From positions 1-54,291 of the forward strand of contig NZ_JWHL01000016.1 of NCBI RefSeq assembly GCF_018132105.1: DNA of 54,291 nucleotides, written 5' to 3'. Source of the DNA: Methanocalculus chunghsingensis (GTDB lineage: Archaea > Halobacteriota > Methanomicrobia > Methanomicrobiales > Methanocorpusculaceae). Positions within the stretch are counted from its first letter, which is position 1; each line of letters begins with the position of its first letter. The translations under genes were made by a program, and so were the position numbers. This document shows, in pieces, positions 1 to 10,193 of this stretch. Under the pieces are notes generated by a model. It ran no database searches. It was not told where the DNA came from and worked only from the letters and a program-made list of their open reading frames with translations.

Positions 1-228
1 TACCTCTTCAAGCAGGGTGAGCTGATCATCAACGAAGGCGAGATCGTCAGCAACGGCAACAAGAGAACCCTCTGGGTGGATGTAAAGACGAACGAGAACC
101 CACAGGTTCAGCGTGATATCGCCCTGAAGTTCAACAAGTTCTACACGATCAACCAGAACAACTACGAGGTGGCCTCACACCACTATGTGCCAAACCCGTA
201 CGTCATCGAGATTGATGCAACGATCTGA
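1..228 (+). CDS. fwdA: Formylmethanofuran dehydrogenase subunit A, C-terminal end (partial)
   Basis: The window opens inside this gene. Only the last 75 codons are present, in frame 1, ending with TGA at 226-228. The visible tail has the closing strand pattern of amidohydrolase-fold proteins (a 'vfK-G-elii-eGeiv' stretch followed by 'TLWVDVKT'), then 'KFYTINQNNYEV'. This resembles the end of FwdA/FmdA, the subunit that makes formylmethanofuran from formate in the first step of CO2-reducing methanogenesis. The family call rests on this short tail only. Another cyclic amidohydrolase is possible. The upstream part lies outside the window. Confidence 0.65.
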   Translation, partial: YLFKQGELIINEGEIVSNGNKRTLWVDVKTNENPQVQRDIALKFNKFYTINQNNYEVASHHYVPNPYVIEIDATI

Positions 229-240
229 GGTGAGTGAAAA

Positions 241-426
241 ATGTTTACAACCGGCTGTGAACCTGCCGATGCCTGGGATATCGTCTCAAAGATGGAGATG
301 GAAGGAAATCTCTCTCTTCCATCGATTCAGGATCGGCTCTCAGCACCCCCGGAAGGCCACACCGATCCCGTCAAAAGGATGATCCTGATGCAGGAGATTC
401 TCGTTGAGATGGGTGTAACCGGATAA
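241..426 (+). CDS. Small hypothetical protein downstream of fwdA
   Basis: A 61-residue ORF starts 12 bases after the fwdA stop, with a GGTGAG ribosome-binding site at 229-234, so it is probably cotranscribed with fwdA. The product is soluble and acidic, with no cysteines in metal-binding spacing and no membrane segment. The middle reads 'MEGNLSLPSIQDRLSAPP' and the end is helical. I do not recognise a family. It ends 10 bases before the stop of the converging chemoreceptor gene. Translation is supported by spacing and the ribosome site only. Confidence 0.5.
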   Translation: MFTTGCEPADAWDIVSKMEMEGNLSLPSIQDRLSAPPEGHTDPVKRMILMQEILVEMGVTG

Positions 427-436
427 AAAAAGAGTG

Positions 437-2350
437 TTATGCTGTTCTGAACTTCCGGTTGGCTTCAAGGGTCTCCTCGGCAAACCGGGAGACCCGGGTA
501 ACCATCTGGTTGACCTCATCAACGCTCGCTGAGACCTCTTCGGTGGCAGCGGCGGTATCCCCTGCCTCATGGCCGGTCTTCTCCATCAGATCGGTCATCT
601 CATGGATGCTTGCGGTGATCTCTTCAACCGTTGCTGCCTGTTCCTCTGCGGCACTGGCGACCTCTTCGATATTTCTTGAGATACTCTCGACTGAGCTGAC
701 GATATCATTAAAGGCGGCGATCGTCTGCTGCATCTGATCAGATCCGTCTTTGACGACGAGTGTGGCGTTCTTCATCGCTGATGATGCCCGTTCTGCACCA
801 GTTCTGAGGTTGCCGATCATCTCGGTGATGTTCTCTGCAGAGTTTCGTGACTCCTGTGCGAGCGCCTTGACCTCGGAAGCCACGACGGCAAAGCCCCGCC
901 CGGCATCTCCCGCACGGGCTGCCTCGATGGCGGCGTTTAAGGCGAGAAGGTTCGTCTGATGGGCAAGATCCGAGATGACCCCGACGATCTTTCCGATCTG
1001 ATTCATCTGGGTATTGATGTCTTTAATGATCACATCGATCTCTGCGGTGGCGGTATTGATCTCCCCCATCCCGGCTTCGGCACGGGCAGCGATCTTTGCA
1101 CCATCTTTGGACTTCTCATCTGCGGTCCGGGAGATGGCAGCGACCGACTCGGCACTTGAAGTCACCTCCTCAACAGCAGCAGAGAGATCCTCCATCGCCC
1201 GGAGGACCTGCTGTGCAGAATGGGTGGCTTTTTCAATGTTCCCGCTGACCCGGCCGGTGCTGGCTGCGATCTGCTGGGTTCCGTTTGCCACCTCATCAAG
1301 GCTTGCATCCGCCTCATTTGCCGCCCCGGCAAGCTCTTCCATCAGCTGTATTGACTGCTGAACCAGGGTGGAGACGTTTGCCGAGACTTTATTTAACGAC
1401 TCCTTGATGGTGACAAATTCTCCCCTGACATTCAACTGCGGATTGACGGTCACCGAGAAGTCGCCATCCGCAAATGCTCCGGTGACCCTGTTGACTTCCC
1501 TGACGAGGCCGTTGAAGGCACGCCCCATCCGGTCGAGTGAGGCCTTGAAATCCGCCCAGTCCCCTTCTGTCCGGATAGATGTATCGAAGGTTGCGCCAAA
1601 GTTGGCTACCGCATATGATCCGCAGATCCGCATCGCCTCATTGACCCGTATGGTGACGGCATCAAGGATATGGTTCATCCCCTCGATGATCTCCCTGAAC
1701 TCTCCCGTATGTCTGGATGTATCGGCCCGGGTGGAGAGTTTCCCCCCGATGACGGCATCGATGATCGTATCGGTATCTGCTTTGAGCATCTTCAGTGATT
1801 TCTGTACTTCTATGAGGGCGCTGTCGATCCGGGAGAAGATCTCTGCTGCTTTATCCGAATCCTGGTCACTCTTTGTCGGGGTAAGGTTGAAGTCTGTCCT
1901 TCCTTCGGCGATCTTTTTGAGATTCTCTGCGGTTCTGGTAAATTCGGCTCCAAGGAATGCCCCCTGTTTCTTCTCACGGCTGATATCGTCTGTGATATCG
2001 CGGCAGCTCCCCCGGACACCCTGTGAATGGCCGTGCTGATCTTTTACAAACGTGCAGAAGATTCCAATCCAGCGTTCTGTTCCCTTTTTATGCCTGATCC
2101 GGAAGGTGACATACCGTGAATCCCGGTCACGGACTGCAAGGGCCTTCTCCACCTTCTCCAGATCTTTCTGGTGAATGATCCGTTTGAAGAGGCCGGCATC
2201 CCTCTGGAAGTCGGCAGGGGTATAGCCGGATATTCGCTCGCAGGACGGAGAGACATAGGTGAATGTCCCATCTGATCCAAGAAGGAACTCCCAGTCATGG
2301 GTGGCATCGAGGATCAGTTTATAGAGTGTCAGATCATCTGCTGTCGTCAT
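437..2350 (-). CDS. Soluble methyl-accepting chemotaxis protein with N-terminal PAS domain
   Basis: A 637-residue chemoreceptor without a transmembrane segment. Residues 1-130 form a PAS domain (PAS_3 type, ending 'GSCRDITDD'). Residues about 150-330 are helical HAMP-like repeats. The rest is an MCP signalling coiled coil whose hairpin tip, near residues 460-490, reads '[17 protein letters not shown]' and then '[15 protein letters not shown]', a near-canonical CheA/CheW contact. It therefore senses a cytoplasmic signal, perhaps redox or energy state via PAS, and reports to a CheA. No che gene is adjacent. The nearest CheA is at 42762-44963, which carries its own receptor. It is a single gene, convergent with the fwdA string. 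Confidence 0.9.
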   Translation of the reverse strand: MTTADDLTLYKLILDATHDWEFLLGSDGTFTYVSPSCERISGYTPADFQRDAGLFKRIIHQKDLEKVEKALAVRDRDSRYVTFRIRHKKGTERWIGIFCTFVKDQHGHSQGVRGSCRDITDDISREKKQGAFLGAEFTRTAENLKKIAEGRTDFNLTPTKSDQDSDKAAEIFSRIDSALIEVQKSLKMLKADTDTIIDAVIGGKLSTRADTSRHTGEFREIIEGMNHILDAVTIRVNEAMRICGSYAVANFGATFDTSIRTEGDWADFKASLDRMGRAFNGLVREVNRVTGAFADGDFSVTVNPQLNVRGEFVTIKESLNKVSANVSTLVQQSIQLMEELAGAANEADASLDEVANGTQQIAASTGRVSGNIEKATHSAQQVLRAMEDLSAAVEEVTSSAESVAAISRTADEKSKDGAKIAARAEAGMGEINTATAEIDVIIKDINTQMNQIGKIVGVISDLAHQTNLLALNAAIEAARAGDAGRGFAVVASEVKALAQESRNSAENITEMIGNLRTGAERASSAMKNATLVVKDGSDQMQQTIAAFNDIVSSVESISRNIEEVASAAEEQAATVEEITASIHEMTDLMEKTGHEAGDTAAATEEVSASVDEVNQMVTRVSRFAEETLEANRKFRTA

Positions 2351-2585
2351 GAAGTCTTCTCCGGTGTTGCCCCTCTTCTGGAGGCCTCATCGGTAAATAA
2401 TAAATGAGAATTTCGTCTCCCGTAAAATAAAACATCCGATCAGATGAAGGTCATATTTTTAGTTATTTATACTTTCTAACAAATATTTAGTTTTTGTTTC
2501 TTGAAGTTCTGTATTTGCTTTTATTAATTTGCTGTTTTGGTAGTTGAGATCGTAGCTGGACATTCATCAGGGACAATTTATTCTA
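2351..2585. other. AT-rich intergenic region upstream of chemoreceptor and RM genes
   Basis: No gene is seen in these 235 bases. The sequence becomes strongly AT-rich from about 2395 on, unlike the GC-rich surroundings. It contains TATA-like words for both directions: TTTATTATTTA on the minus strand near 2393-2405, facing the chemoreceptor, and TTATTTATAC near 2463-2472 on the plus strand, facing the methyltransferase gene. It probably marks the left edge of the horizontally acquired restriction-modification segment. Confidence 0.4.
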
Positions 2586-2612
2586 GTGGCAACTCTAATA
2601 TGTGGTTGGCTT

Positions 2613-3842
2613 ATGCTTACAAATGAAGAGCAAAGAGTGAACATCTATACCACAGATACATATCCAACGGACCCTCATCAGGTGACACATGAGACTGAGC
2701 TGAGTGCTCTTAATTTAAACTGGACCGAAAAAGACCTTCCAGAAAGAGTACGGACAAAACATGTACACCGCCTTCATCCATATCTTGGGAAATATATACC
2801 TCAGCTTGTCGAAGTTTTTTTGCGTAAGTATTTTGTTGCGGGTCAGACAATTCTTGATCCTTTTTCAGGTTCAGGAACAACTCTTGTTCAGGCAAATGAG
2901 TTGGGAATGAATGCAATTGGCTATGATATTTCTGCTTTTAATGTCCTCCTCGCCAGGGCAAAAACTGCTGAATATGATTCCTCCTTAGTTAAAAAAGAGA
3001 TAAATGAGATTCTTGAGTTAGTACAGGCAACAATCGGGATAGATCCAGGTCAGCAGAAACTCTGGATGGAGTGTACGAAAGGACCTTATCTATCATCTAA
3101 TAATAATGAATATCTTGAGAGATGGTTTGCGCCCCAGGCACTTAGGGAGTTACTGACATATCGCTATTATATTGAAGCGGGTGATTTTGAATATAAGGAT
3201 CTGTTGAAGGTCATTCTCTGTCGCTCTGCTCGTTCTGCACGGCTAACAACACATTTTGATCTGGATTTCCCAAAAAAGCCGGTAACGGAACCTTATCACT
3301 GTTATAAACATAGAAGGATTTGTCACCCTACCCAGGAATCCTTTAAATTTTTAAAGCGATATAGTGCAGATACCATAAAACGTGTTTCAGAGTTCTCTTC
3401 ATTAAGAAGTCGGGCGAGCGTAAAAGTTCATCATGAAGACTGCCGAAATGTTGATTTCCCAGAGGTTCATGGTGTCGTTACCAGCCCTCCGTATGTGGGT
3501 CTCATTGACTATCATGAACAACATGCATATGCGTACCATCTTCTTGGGCTTGAAGACAAGCGAGGGGATGAGATCGGACCTGCCGCAAATGGAAAGAGTC
3601 GGATCGCAAAAGAGACATATCAAAAGGATATTGCAGATGTCTTCCAAAGAATAGTAAAAACAATGGTTCCAGGCGGTCACTTGATTGTTGTCGCAAATGA
3701 TCGCGACAATCTCTATGAAGGGATTGCGGACAGTCTGGATGTTGAGGTTGAAGACATCATTCAACGTCATGTTAATCGGAGGACCGGGAGGCGCTCGACA
3801 GAGTTCTATGAATCAATTTTTATCTGGAGAAAAATGGATTGA
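2613..3842 (+). CDS. Type II DNA methyltransferase (amino-MTase, TSPPY motif)
   Basis: An S-adenosylmethionine-dependent DNA methyltransferase. Counting from an alternative GTG at 2586, motif I 'DPFSGSGTT' is at residues 91-99 and catalytic motif IV 'TSPPY' near 299-303. TSPPY is typical of N4-cytosine and some N6-adenine enzymes. FxGxG preceding the catalytic motif by about 200 residues gives an alpha-like order with the target-recognition region between. I prefer the ATG at 2613: the ten residues before it look unlike family N-termini, though neither start has a clear ribosome site. It is followed after 12 bases by the endonuclease gene, so it should protect the host from that enzyme. Base composition is AT-rich compared with neighbours, suggesting transfer. 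Confidence 0.88.
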   Translation: MLTNEEQRVNIYTTDTYPTDPHQVTHETELSALNLNWTEKDLPERVRTKHVHRLHPYLGKYIPQLVEVFLRKYFVAGQTILDPFSGSGTTLVQANELGMNAIGYDISAFNVLLARAKTAEYDSSLVKKEINEILELVQATIGIDPGQQKLWMECTKGPYLSSNNNEYLERWFAPQALRELLTYRYYIEAGDFEYKDLLKVILCRSARSARLTTHFDLDFPKKPVTEPYHCYKHRRICHPTQESFKFLKRYSADTIKRVSEFSSLRSRASVKVHHEDCRNVDFPEVHGVVTSPPYVGLIDYHEQHAYAYHLLGLEDKRGDEIGPAANGKSRIAKETYQKDIADVFQRIVKTMVPGGHLIVVANDRDNLYEGIADSLDVEVEDIIQRHVNRRTGRRSTEFYESIFIWRKMD

Positions 3843-3854
3843 TAAGGTGTTATT

Positions 3855-4733
3855 ATGTCCGATCATGAAGGTATGAAGTTGGCTATCCAGAAAGTCATTA
3901 TCCAAATGATGAATAACGTCATGGATCGAGTTTTGTACTCGGATCCATTTGTAGAAGAGGAGCATCAATCCAGGAAGCCACTCTATTCTGCCCTTGTCCC
4001 GGATGAGATATTCAAGGGATCCCATTTTGAGAGACGTTTTGTTACACCATTTGGCAAAGTCTGGGAGAAACTTGCCGTCGTTGCCGCAGAGAGTGGTCTT
4101 GGGTATGGCTCGATGGAACACAGGATTGACGGCCTCGTTCGGGAAGGTTGTCTAAACCGGATCGCAGAAGTTCTCAACCGGCTTGAGCACGCACAACGGA
4201 ACCGGGATCGCACCAGGCCTGACTGGAAGGCCGAGCTGGCATACATCATGGAGGGAAGGGGCGAGCTGATCCCGGTTTCCGTCATCTGTGATCTCTATGT
4301 GGAAGATACGGAGAATAATAAACGATATGCCTTTGAACTGAAAGCACCGCTCCCAAATAGCGATCAGACGAAGGTGAGTAAGGAGAAGATATTGAAGTTG
4401 CATTGTATGGAGCCCCCCGTAGTTGATGGGGCGTATTTTGCATTGCCTTATAATCCCTATGGCACCCGGGAGAATTATTCCTGGAGCTTCCCGATGCGAT
4501 GGTTTGATATGCACTTAGATGAGGTTGTCCTTATAGGTGATGACTTTTGGGATACAATTGGAGGGGCTGGAACATATGATGCATTCATCTCAGCTATCAA
4601 TGAGATCGGACCTGAATATAAAGATAGGATTTATCGGGAATATCTGGGGATAGAACCCCCCTTAACATACAGTCCGACACGATCCCTTCTGCGTGAGCAA
4701 CCTATGGAATACCAGAAGAAGGTACAACGATGA
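3855..4733 (+). CDS. Type II restriction endonuclease, possibly TdeIII/MjaII-like
   Basis: A 292-residue protein directly downstream of the methyltransferase. The segment 'VICDLYVED...YAFELKAPL' places an aspartate at 146 and E161-x-K163 after it, a PD-(D/E)xK nuclease signature. The N-terminal part ('EEEHQSRKPLYSALVPDE', 'RRFVTPFGKVWEK') and the length recall the TdeIII/MjaII family, known to cut GGNCC, but I recognise that from memory and only loosely. The target is not readable from sequence. The gene appears intact. Together with the methyltransferase it forms a two-gene system between chemosensory genes. Composition grows less AT-rich towards the middle of the gene. Confidence 0.75.
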   Translation: MSDHEGMKLAIQKVIIQMMNNVMDRVLYSDPFVEEEHQSRKPLYSALVPDEIFKGSHFERRFVTPFGKVWEKLAVVAAESGLGYGSMEHRIDGLVREGCLNRIAEVLNRLEHAQRNRDRTRPDWKAELAYIMEGRGELIPVSVICDLYVEDTENNKRYAFELKAPLPNSDQTKVSKEKILKLHCMEPPVVDGAYFALPYNPYGTRENYSWSFPMRWFDMHLDEVVLIGDDFWDTIGGAGTYDAFISAINEIGPEYKDRIYREYLGIEPPLTYSPTRSLLREQPMEYQKKVQR

Positions 4734-4735
4734 TG

Positions 4736-4761
4736 CCTGTATCATCAGGTACCTTTTGTTT
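4736..4761 (+). terminator. Possible terminator after the RM genes
   Basis: A short stem CCTG (4736-4739) and CAGG (4746-4749) with a six-base loop is followed by a T-rich run (TTTTGTTTT, 4753-4761). It is placed three bases after the endonuclease stop. The stem is weak. The T run alone could end archaeal transcription. Confidence 0.35.
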
Positions 4762-6230
4762 TACTCCCTCCTCCACCCCCCCTTCGGCACCTGCATCTCA
4801 AACCGTGCCCCTTCTCCATACACCCCGGTCTCCCTGATGGTGATCCCGGTGATTGCAAGGATCTCGCGGGTGAGGAAAAGGCCAAACCCTGTGTTCTTTC
4901 CAACACCACGGCTGAATATACGCTCCTTCTGATCATCGGGAACGCCGGGTCCGTCATCCTCCCAGATGATGATAAGATCGCCATCCTGGGTCTCAGAATG
5001 GATCGTAACGCCCGTCGCCCCGTCTGCATGGCGGATGGTGTTGTCCATCAGGTTTGTAAAGACCTTCTCAATCATCGGGTCGGCGAGGATCTGGTATGCT
5101 TCAGGGTTGCTCTGAATCGGAAGGTCTCTTCTCTCAAGCTTTCTGATGAGATCCCTGATCTGAAGCCATTCCGGCTTCTTCACACCGAGCTCTTCATAGG
5201 TGCGGGTAAACTCGATCTGCCGATGGATGGCATCTGCTGATCTCTTCAGCTTCTCAAGATAGCCTGCCTGAACCGGATCGACACTTATCTCGGAGGCAAA
5301 TCCCAGAAAGCCCTGAAAGACCATGATCTCATTGAGGATATCATGGCGGGTGATGGATGACAGGGTCTGGAGTTTCTTGTTTGCGGTATGGAGGGCATCT
5401 TCTGCCTGCTTCCGATCGGTGATATCCTGTCCCTGTGCGATCGTCGCAATGACGGTCCTGCCATCATTACCGGTAATATTTGCCGAGTTCCAGAGGACAG
5501 CCCTGACATCGCTGTTCCGGGTCTGGATCGGGATCTCGATCACCTCCCAGGATCGTCCGGATGTCGCCTCATGGATCAGCTCCATCGCCCGTTTGCGCTC
5601 TTCTGGGGGGAAGAGGATGCCGAGATCTGAGATGAGCGCCTCACCCATCGGGATCCCGGAGAGCCGTTCAAATGCCCTGTTGAATCGTGTTATCCTATAG
5701 TCGGGATCCCATACGACGATCGGGGCATTGGCATAGGAGATGAGCTTATCGAGATAGTCGTTCTTTTCGATGATCTCCCCCTGCATCCGGTATATCTCTT
5801 CAAACTGTGCCCTCATCTCCGCTTCTGCCGCTTCAAGCTCATCATTGCGCTCGTTAAGGATCCGGTTTGCGGCATCCAGTTCACTGTTCTTTGCCGCAAG
5901 CATCTCTTCAGAACCCTTCCACTGTTCGGTGAGGAATGTGATGATCAGGGCGAAGAAGATGAAGATTCCTGCCCTGATGATGCCGTTTGCGAGCTCGCCA
6001 ATGCCTGCATAGCTGAGGAGAAGGATGAGATAGAGTGCTGAGAGAAGGATAGAGAAGAGGAATCCACGCCGGAGATAAAAGATGCAGGCGAGGGTAATCG
6101 GGATATAGTAGAGGTTCTGGAATATGATGTAGAAGCCCGAGGAGAGTGAGAATATCGTTAAGGCAAGAGAGACAGCGGTTGTACTGATGACTGCGCCAAG
6201 AGCGACCCTTGTATTGAGGGGGATATTCAT
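4761..6230 (-). CDS. Membrane-bound PAS sensor histidine kinase
   Basis: A 489-residue kinase. Residues 10-100 hold about four transmembrane helices without a large outer loop. A coiled coil follows at 105-155 (including 'AEAEMRAQFEEIYRMQGE'), then a PAS domain at 158-275 ('YDPDYRITRFNRAF'-like core). The H-box 'SSITRHDILNE' gives phospho-acceptor H296. The HATPase has an N-box 'DNTIRHADGA', 'EDDGPGVP' and 'GFGLFLTREI', so it looks catalytically competent. The H-box is the TRHD type common in methanogen kinases, which standard HisKA models often miss. It is last in a leftward row of three related kinases, 29 bases after the previous one, and its C-terminus is near-identical to theirs at the DNA level. 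Confidence 0.9.
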   Translation of the reverse strand: MNIPLNTRVALGAVISTTAVSLALTIFSLSSGFYIIFQNLYYIPITLACIFYLRRGFLFSILLSALYLILLLSYAGIGELANGIIRAGIFIFFALIITFLTEQWKGSEEMLAAKNSELDAANRILNERNDELEAAEAEMRAQFEEIYRMQGEIIEKNDYLDKLISYANAPIVVWDPDYRITRFNRAFERLSGIPMGEALISDLGILFPPEERKRAMELIHEATSGRSWEVIEIPIQTRNSDVRAVLWNSANITGNDGRTVIATIAQGQDITDRKQAEDALHTANKKLQTLSSITRHDILNEIMVFQGFLGFASEISVDPVQAGYLEKLKRSADAIHRQIEFTRTYEELGVKKPEWLQIRDLIRKLERRDLPIQSNPEAYQILADPMIEKVFTNLMDNTIRHADGATGVTIHSETQDGDLIIIWEDDGPGVPDDQKERIFSRGVGKNTGFGLFLTREILAITGITIRETGVYGEGARFEMQVPKGGWRRE

Positions 6231-6259
6231 CTCTCTTTTATTATTGCATGCTCCGGGTA

Positions 6260-9200
6260 TTAATTACCTCTTTTATTTCGCCATGCCCCCTCCGGCACCT
6301 GCATCTCAAACCGTGCCCCTTCTCCATACACCCCCGTCTCTGAGATAGTGATCCCGGTGATGGCGAGGATCTCGCGGGAGAGGAAGAGGCCAAGGCCGGT
6401 ATGCCTTCCAACACCCCGCTCAAATATCTGTTCCTTCTGATCACCGGGGATGCCGGTTCCGTTATCCTCCCAGATGATGATGAGATCGCCTTTTCGGATC
6501 TCACAATGGATTGTAACGCCGGTTGCACCCTCAGCATGGGATCGTGTATTCTCCATCAGGTTTGCAAAGACCTTCTCGATCATGGGGTCGGCGAGTACCT
6601 CGTATCCACTGCAGTCATGCCGTATCGGGAGACGTGTATCGTTGATCCCTTTCATCATGGCGGAGATGGCAGACCATGCCGGCTTCTTCACCCCAAGCTC
6701 CTCATAGCTGCGGGTAAATTCAATCTGTCGTTCTATTGCTTTTGCAGCCTTCCTCACCTCGCTGAGATATCCTGCCTGCTCAGGATCAATGCTCTTCTCC
6801 CCGGCAAATTCAAGGAACCCCTGCAGTGCCATAATCTGGTTCTGGATGTCATGCCGGGTGATGCCTGAGAGAATCCGGAGTTTTTTGTTTGCTGTATGGA
6901 TCGCCTCTTCTGCGGCTTTCCGTTCGGTAATATCCATTCCAAACTCGATGAGCCCGATGATCTCTCCCTTCTCATCATAGACCGGACATCCCCGGAGATG
7001 GAAGCATCTTCCGTCCGGAGTCGTGACCACCTCTTCTTCAACCTCCCCTGTCGCCAGGGATCGAATCAAGGGACAGTTCCCGCAGGGATCAGTTCGGCCA
7101 TGCCAGATCTCATAACAATGGCGGCCGATGAGTTTCTCTGGATCGGATCCGACCGAGTCTGCTGAGACTTTGTTTGCATACACTACCCTCAAACCGGTAT
7201 CATAGTATGCGAGCATCACCGGCATTGAGTTGAGAATAGCCGTCTTTTCGGCTTCAGATTGTTTCAGAGCTGATTCTGCGGCCCTGCGCCCGGTGATATC
7301 GCGTGATATACCAAGGATCCCGGTTGGATGCCCTTCATCATCCCGAAGAAGACGTGCAGTGTTCTCAACCAGTATCGTTCTCCCGTCCCTGCAGTACTCT
7401 TCGGTCTCAAAGAATACTGTTCTCTCCGGATCTGCGCTCCCGGATGCTTCAAGCGCCATCTCCTCATCAAATCGTTTCCGAAGCGACGCATATGATGCAG
7501 GGGTCATTATGTCCTGAACCGTCTGTGCCAGCGACTCCTCCACCGTAAAACCCTTCATCTTCAGCACCGATGGGCTGATATACCGGAGTTGAAAGTCCAT
7601 ATCAAAGATCCAGATATTATCCGCGGTATTCTCAGCAATCAACCGGTACTTCTCCTCACTCTCTCTGAGCGCCTCTTCTGCGGCCTTCCGTTCGGTGATA
7701 TCATGAAGCCGCTCGATGATCAGCTCGACCTCTCCCTCATCATTGAGGATTGGACTGCTGGTGCACTCGATATATCTCCCCAACTCAGGGGAGTACCTCT
7801 CTATCGTCTCACGCTGCTTTGATTGCACCGCCAATGATGTTGCACAGTCATGGCAGGGTTCTCTTCTCCCGATGAGCTCATAGCATCTCTTTCCATCCGC
7901 ATCTTCTGGACGAAGACCAAGGATCTCATACCCTGCCTTATTGTACCTGATGATGGTGTGATCAGGCCGCTGGAGGCCGACGATGTCCGGGACGCCATCA
8001 AGCATCGCCTCAATGAGCCACTTACTCTTCTCTGCCTCAAGCTCTGCCCTCTTCTGCCCGGTGACATCATTATAGACCGCGACCACTTCCCCGCTTCCGA
8101 GCCTGAAGACACGGTTTTCATACCAGTTTTCGTATCTGTCATCTGTATAAACCGCCTCGGGGAAGTATTGAGGAACCCCGGTCTTCCAGACCTGCTGAAA
8201 GACCGGGATCAACCCGTACTCATCGATGGTGGGGCGTAGATCTCCGAGGCTTTTTCCGATGACATCCTTCTTTTGCCTCCTCTCGATCTCACAAGCCATC
8301 CGGTTGAAGTCCTTAATGATGTAATCGTCTCCGGATGATCCATCATTTCTGACCTCGTAGATGGCAACGCCACTTGTTATCGTATCAAAGAGGCCGGAAT
8401 AAAGCTCTTCACTCTTCCGGAGGGCCTCTTCAGCCCGCTTCTTCTCGGTCACATCGCGTGAGACGATGAGGATTGCAGTCGGCTTCCCGTCTGTGTCCCG
8501 GAGGAAACTGAGGGTATTATTCACCAGGATACGGGATCCGTCTTTATGGTACTCCTCGAGATCAAGGGATATGCTCCCGATGGGTTCACCGGACTCCTCC
8601 CGGCGTATCGCCTCGTCAAAGGTGGAGAGGACCACCCGGAGCGAATCCGGTGTCAGTATCTCGTCAAGTGGCTGTGCCATGGCCTCCTCAACGGTAAATC
8701 CGCGTAATGCCTCGATTGACGGACTGACATAGGTGAGGTGGAATGAGAGATCTGCGACGGTGATCGTCTCGGTCATATTCCCAGTGATAAGGCGGAGCTG
8801 CGACTCGCTCTGCTGAAGTGCGTCCTCTGCCTCCTTCCGGTCGGTGATATCGTAGATCGAGGCGACTGACTGCCCGGTTCCCGGAATCATTCCGACGGTA
8901 AGAAGTGTGGTATGGCTGCCCCCTGCATGGTCGATGAAGGTAAAGTCGTATGTCCGCGGAGCTTCACCAGATTCCTCTCTCCTCTGCCGGTGATAGGTCT
9001 TCATCCTCTCACGATCATCATCCCCCACAAACCTTGTCCAGCTCATCCCGGTTACTTCGTCCTTTGAATAGCCCGATAGCACTTCAAATGAGCTGTTTGC
9101 AAGGGCGATCGTGGTATCCGGGTTGATGATGATCGTTGCGGCATGCGTATGTTCAAAGATGGCCTGATACAGTCTCTCGGATTGGCCAAGCCGTTGTTGT

Positions 9201-10090
9201 GCCAACGTGATCTCATCAAGCTGTTGCCGAAGCTCTTCTTCAGCCGCCGCCAGCCTCTCATATGATCTCTGGAGTGCCCTGTTCTTCTCTTCAAGCTCTT
9301 CTTCCCGATCCTTCAGCTCAGTGATGTCACGGCCGACCGACTGATATTCCCTGCACTCTCCAGTTTCATCAAAGATTGCTGTTGTACTCCATCTCTGCCA
9401 GGTGGTCCTGCCGTCCGGCATGATGATCCGCTCCTCGATGATACATGAAGGGTGGTCAGGGGTGAGGGATGCGAAGAGTGCGGTGACATTCTCACGATCA
9501 TCCGGATGGATCTCTGGCATGAACCGGCTGTCGATGATATCCTCAGCAGTCATCCCGAAGGCACGGGAGTATGCCTCATTGACAAAGATGACCTCTCCAC
9601 TCGGACGGAATCTGCATATGAGCTCAGTCTGAGCCAGAACGACACTGCGATACCGGCACTCGCTCTCCACAAGAGCCCTCTCAGCCTCCCTTCGGCGTAC
9701 CGCATACCTGATCTTGTTGATCAGCTCCGCAAACTGTGCTTTTGGATTTCCACCTTTCTGGAGGTAGAAGTCGGCGCCATTGTTCAGCGCATCGATCACG
9801 ACATCCTCCCGCCCTCTCCCGGTGAAGATGATAAAGGGTGTTGTATCGCCTGTTGAACGGAGGTGCTTCAGAAAGGCGATCCCATTCATCCCCGGCATCT
9901 GGTAATCGGAGACTATCGCATCGAAGTGATTGTTGTTTCGGAGGGCAATCGCCTCCTCTGCGTTCTCCACGGTTGTGACGGCGATATCTCCTGCCCTCTC
10001 CAGAAAAATCTTTCCTATCTCAAGGAGAGCAGGTTCGTCATCGACATACAGGAGTGAGATTGCTGATCGCTCATCACCGGGAGATATCAT
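6260..10090 (-). CDS. Giant REC-(PAS)x7 hybrid histidine kinase
   Basis: 1276 residues, soluble. An N-terminal receiver (residues 10-130, phospho-acceptor D62 in 'IVSDYQMPGMNG') is followed by seven PAS domains from about 140 to 1060. A signalling coiled coil 'EEELRQQLDEIT' lies between PAS1 and PAS2. The fifth and seventh PAS carry a cysteine cluster ('CYELIGRREPCHDC', 'HCYEIWHGRTDPCGNC'). The H-box 'GITRHDIQNQ' gives H1080, and the HATPase has 'ENTRSHAEGA', 'EDNGTGIP' and 'GLGLFLSREI'. Having the receiver at the N-terminus suggests that another kinase modulates this one. It shares layout and C-terminal DNA sequence with the kinases on both sides, which points to tandem duplication. No DNA-binding output is seen. 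Confidence 0.9.
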   Translation of the reverse strand: MISPGDERSAISLLYVDDEPALLEIGKIFLERAGDIAVTTVENAEEAIALRNNNHFDAIVSDYQMPGMNGIAFLKHLRSTGDTTPFIIFTGRGREDVVIDALNNGADFYLQKGGNPKAQFAELINKIRYAVRRREAERALVESECRYRSVVLAQTELICRFRPSGEVIFVNEAYSRAFGMTAEDIIDSRFMPEIHPDDRENVTALFASLTPDHPSCIIEERIIMPDGRTTWQRWSTTAIFDETGECREYQSVGRDITELKDREEELEEKNRALQRSYERLAAAEEELRQQLDEITLAQQRLGQSERLYQAIFEHTHAATIIINPDTTIALANSSFEVLSGYSKDEVTGMSWTRFVGDDDRERMKTYHRQRREESGEAPRTYDFTFIDHAGGSHTTLLTVGMIPGTGQSVASIYDITDRKEAEDALQQSESQLRLITGNMTETITVADLSFHLTYVSPSIEALRGFTVEEAMAQPLDEILTPDSLRVVLSTFDEAIRREESGEPIGSISLDLEEYHKDGSRILVNNTLSFLRDTDGKPTAILIVSRDVTEKKRAEEALRKSEELYSGLFDTITSGVAIYEVRNDGSSGDDYIIKDFNRMACEIERRQKKDVIGKSLGDLRPTIDEYGLIPVFQQVWKTGVPQYFPEAVYTDDRYENWYENRVFRLGSGEVVAVYNDVTGQKRAELEAEKSKWLIEAMLDGVPDIVGLQRPDHTIIRYNKAGYEILGLRPEDADGKRCYELIGRREPCHDCATSLAVQSKQRETIERYSPELGRYIECTSSPILNDEGEVELIIERLHDITERKAAEEALRESEEKYRLIAENTADNIWIFDMDFQLRYISPSVLKMKGFTVEESLAQTVQDIMTPASYASLRKRFDEEMALEASGSADPERTVFFETEEYCRDGRTILVENTARLLRDDEGHPTGILGISRDITGRRAAESALKQSEAEKTAILNSMPVMLAYYDTGLRVVYANKVSADSVGSDPEKLIGRHCYEIWHGRTDPCGNCPLIRSLATGEVEEEVVTTPDGRCFHLRGCPVYDEKGEIIGLIEFGMDITERKAAEEAIHTANKKLRILSGITRHDIQNQIMALQGFLEFAGEKSIDPEQAGYLSEVRKAAKAIERQIEFTRSYEELGVKKPAWSAISAMMKGINDTRLPIRHDCSGYEVLADPMIEKVFANLMENTRSHAEGATGVTIHCEIRKGDLIIIWEDNGTGIPGDQKEQIFERGVGRHTGLGLFLSREILAITGITISETGVYGEGARFEMQVPEGAWRNKRGN

Positions 10091-10193
10091 TACTCTATCA
10101 TCTACATCAGGAGTGATAATAGCTTCTGTACTCTGGGAAATCCTGAAGGCATGATGAAAAAATGTGTTTGGGTTAACGACACTTTATCACATA

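Noticed and set aside
1368-2039. Plus-strand open frame of 223 codons
   Set aside because: It lies entirely opposite the chemoreceptor gene, has shadow-like composition (S/R/P-rich) and no ribosome site.
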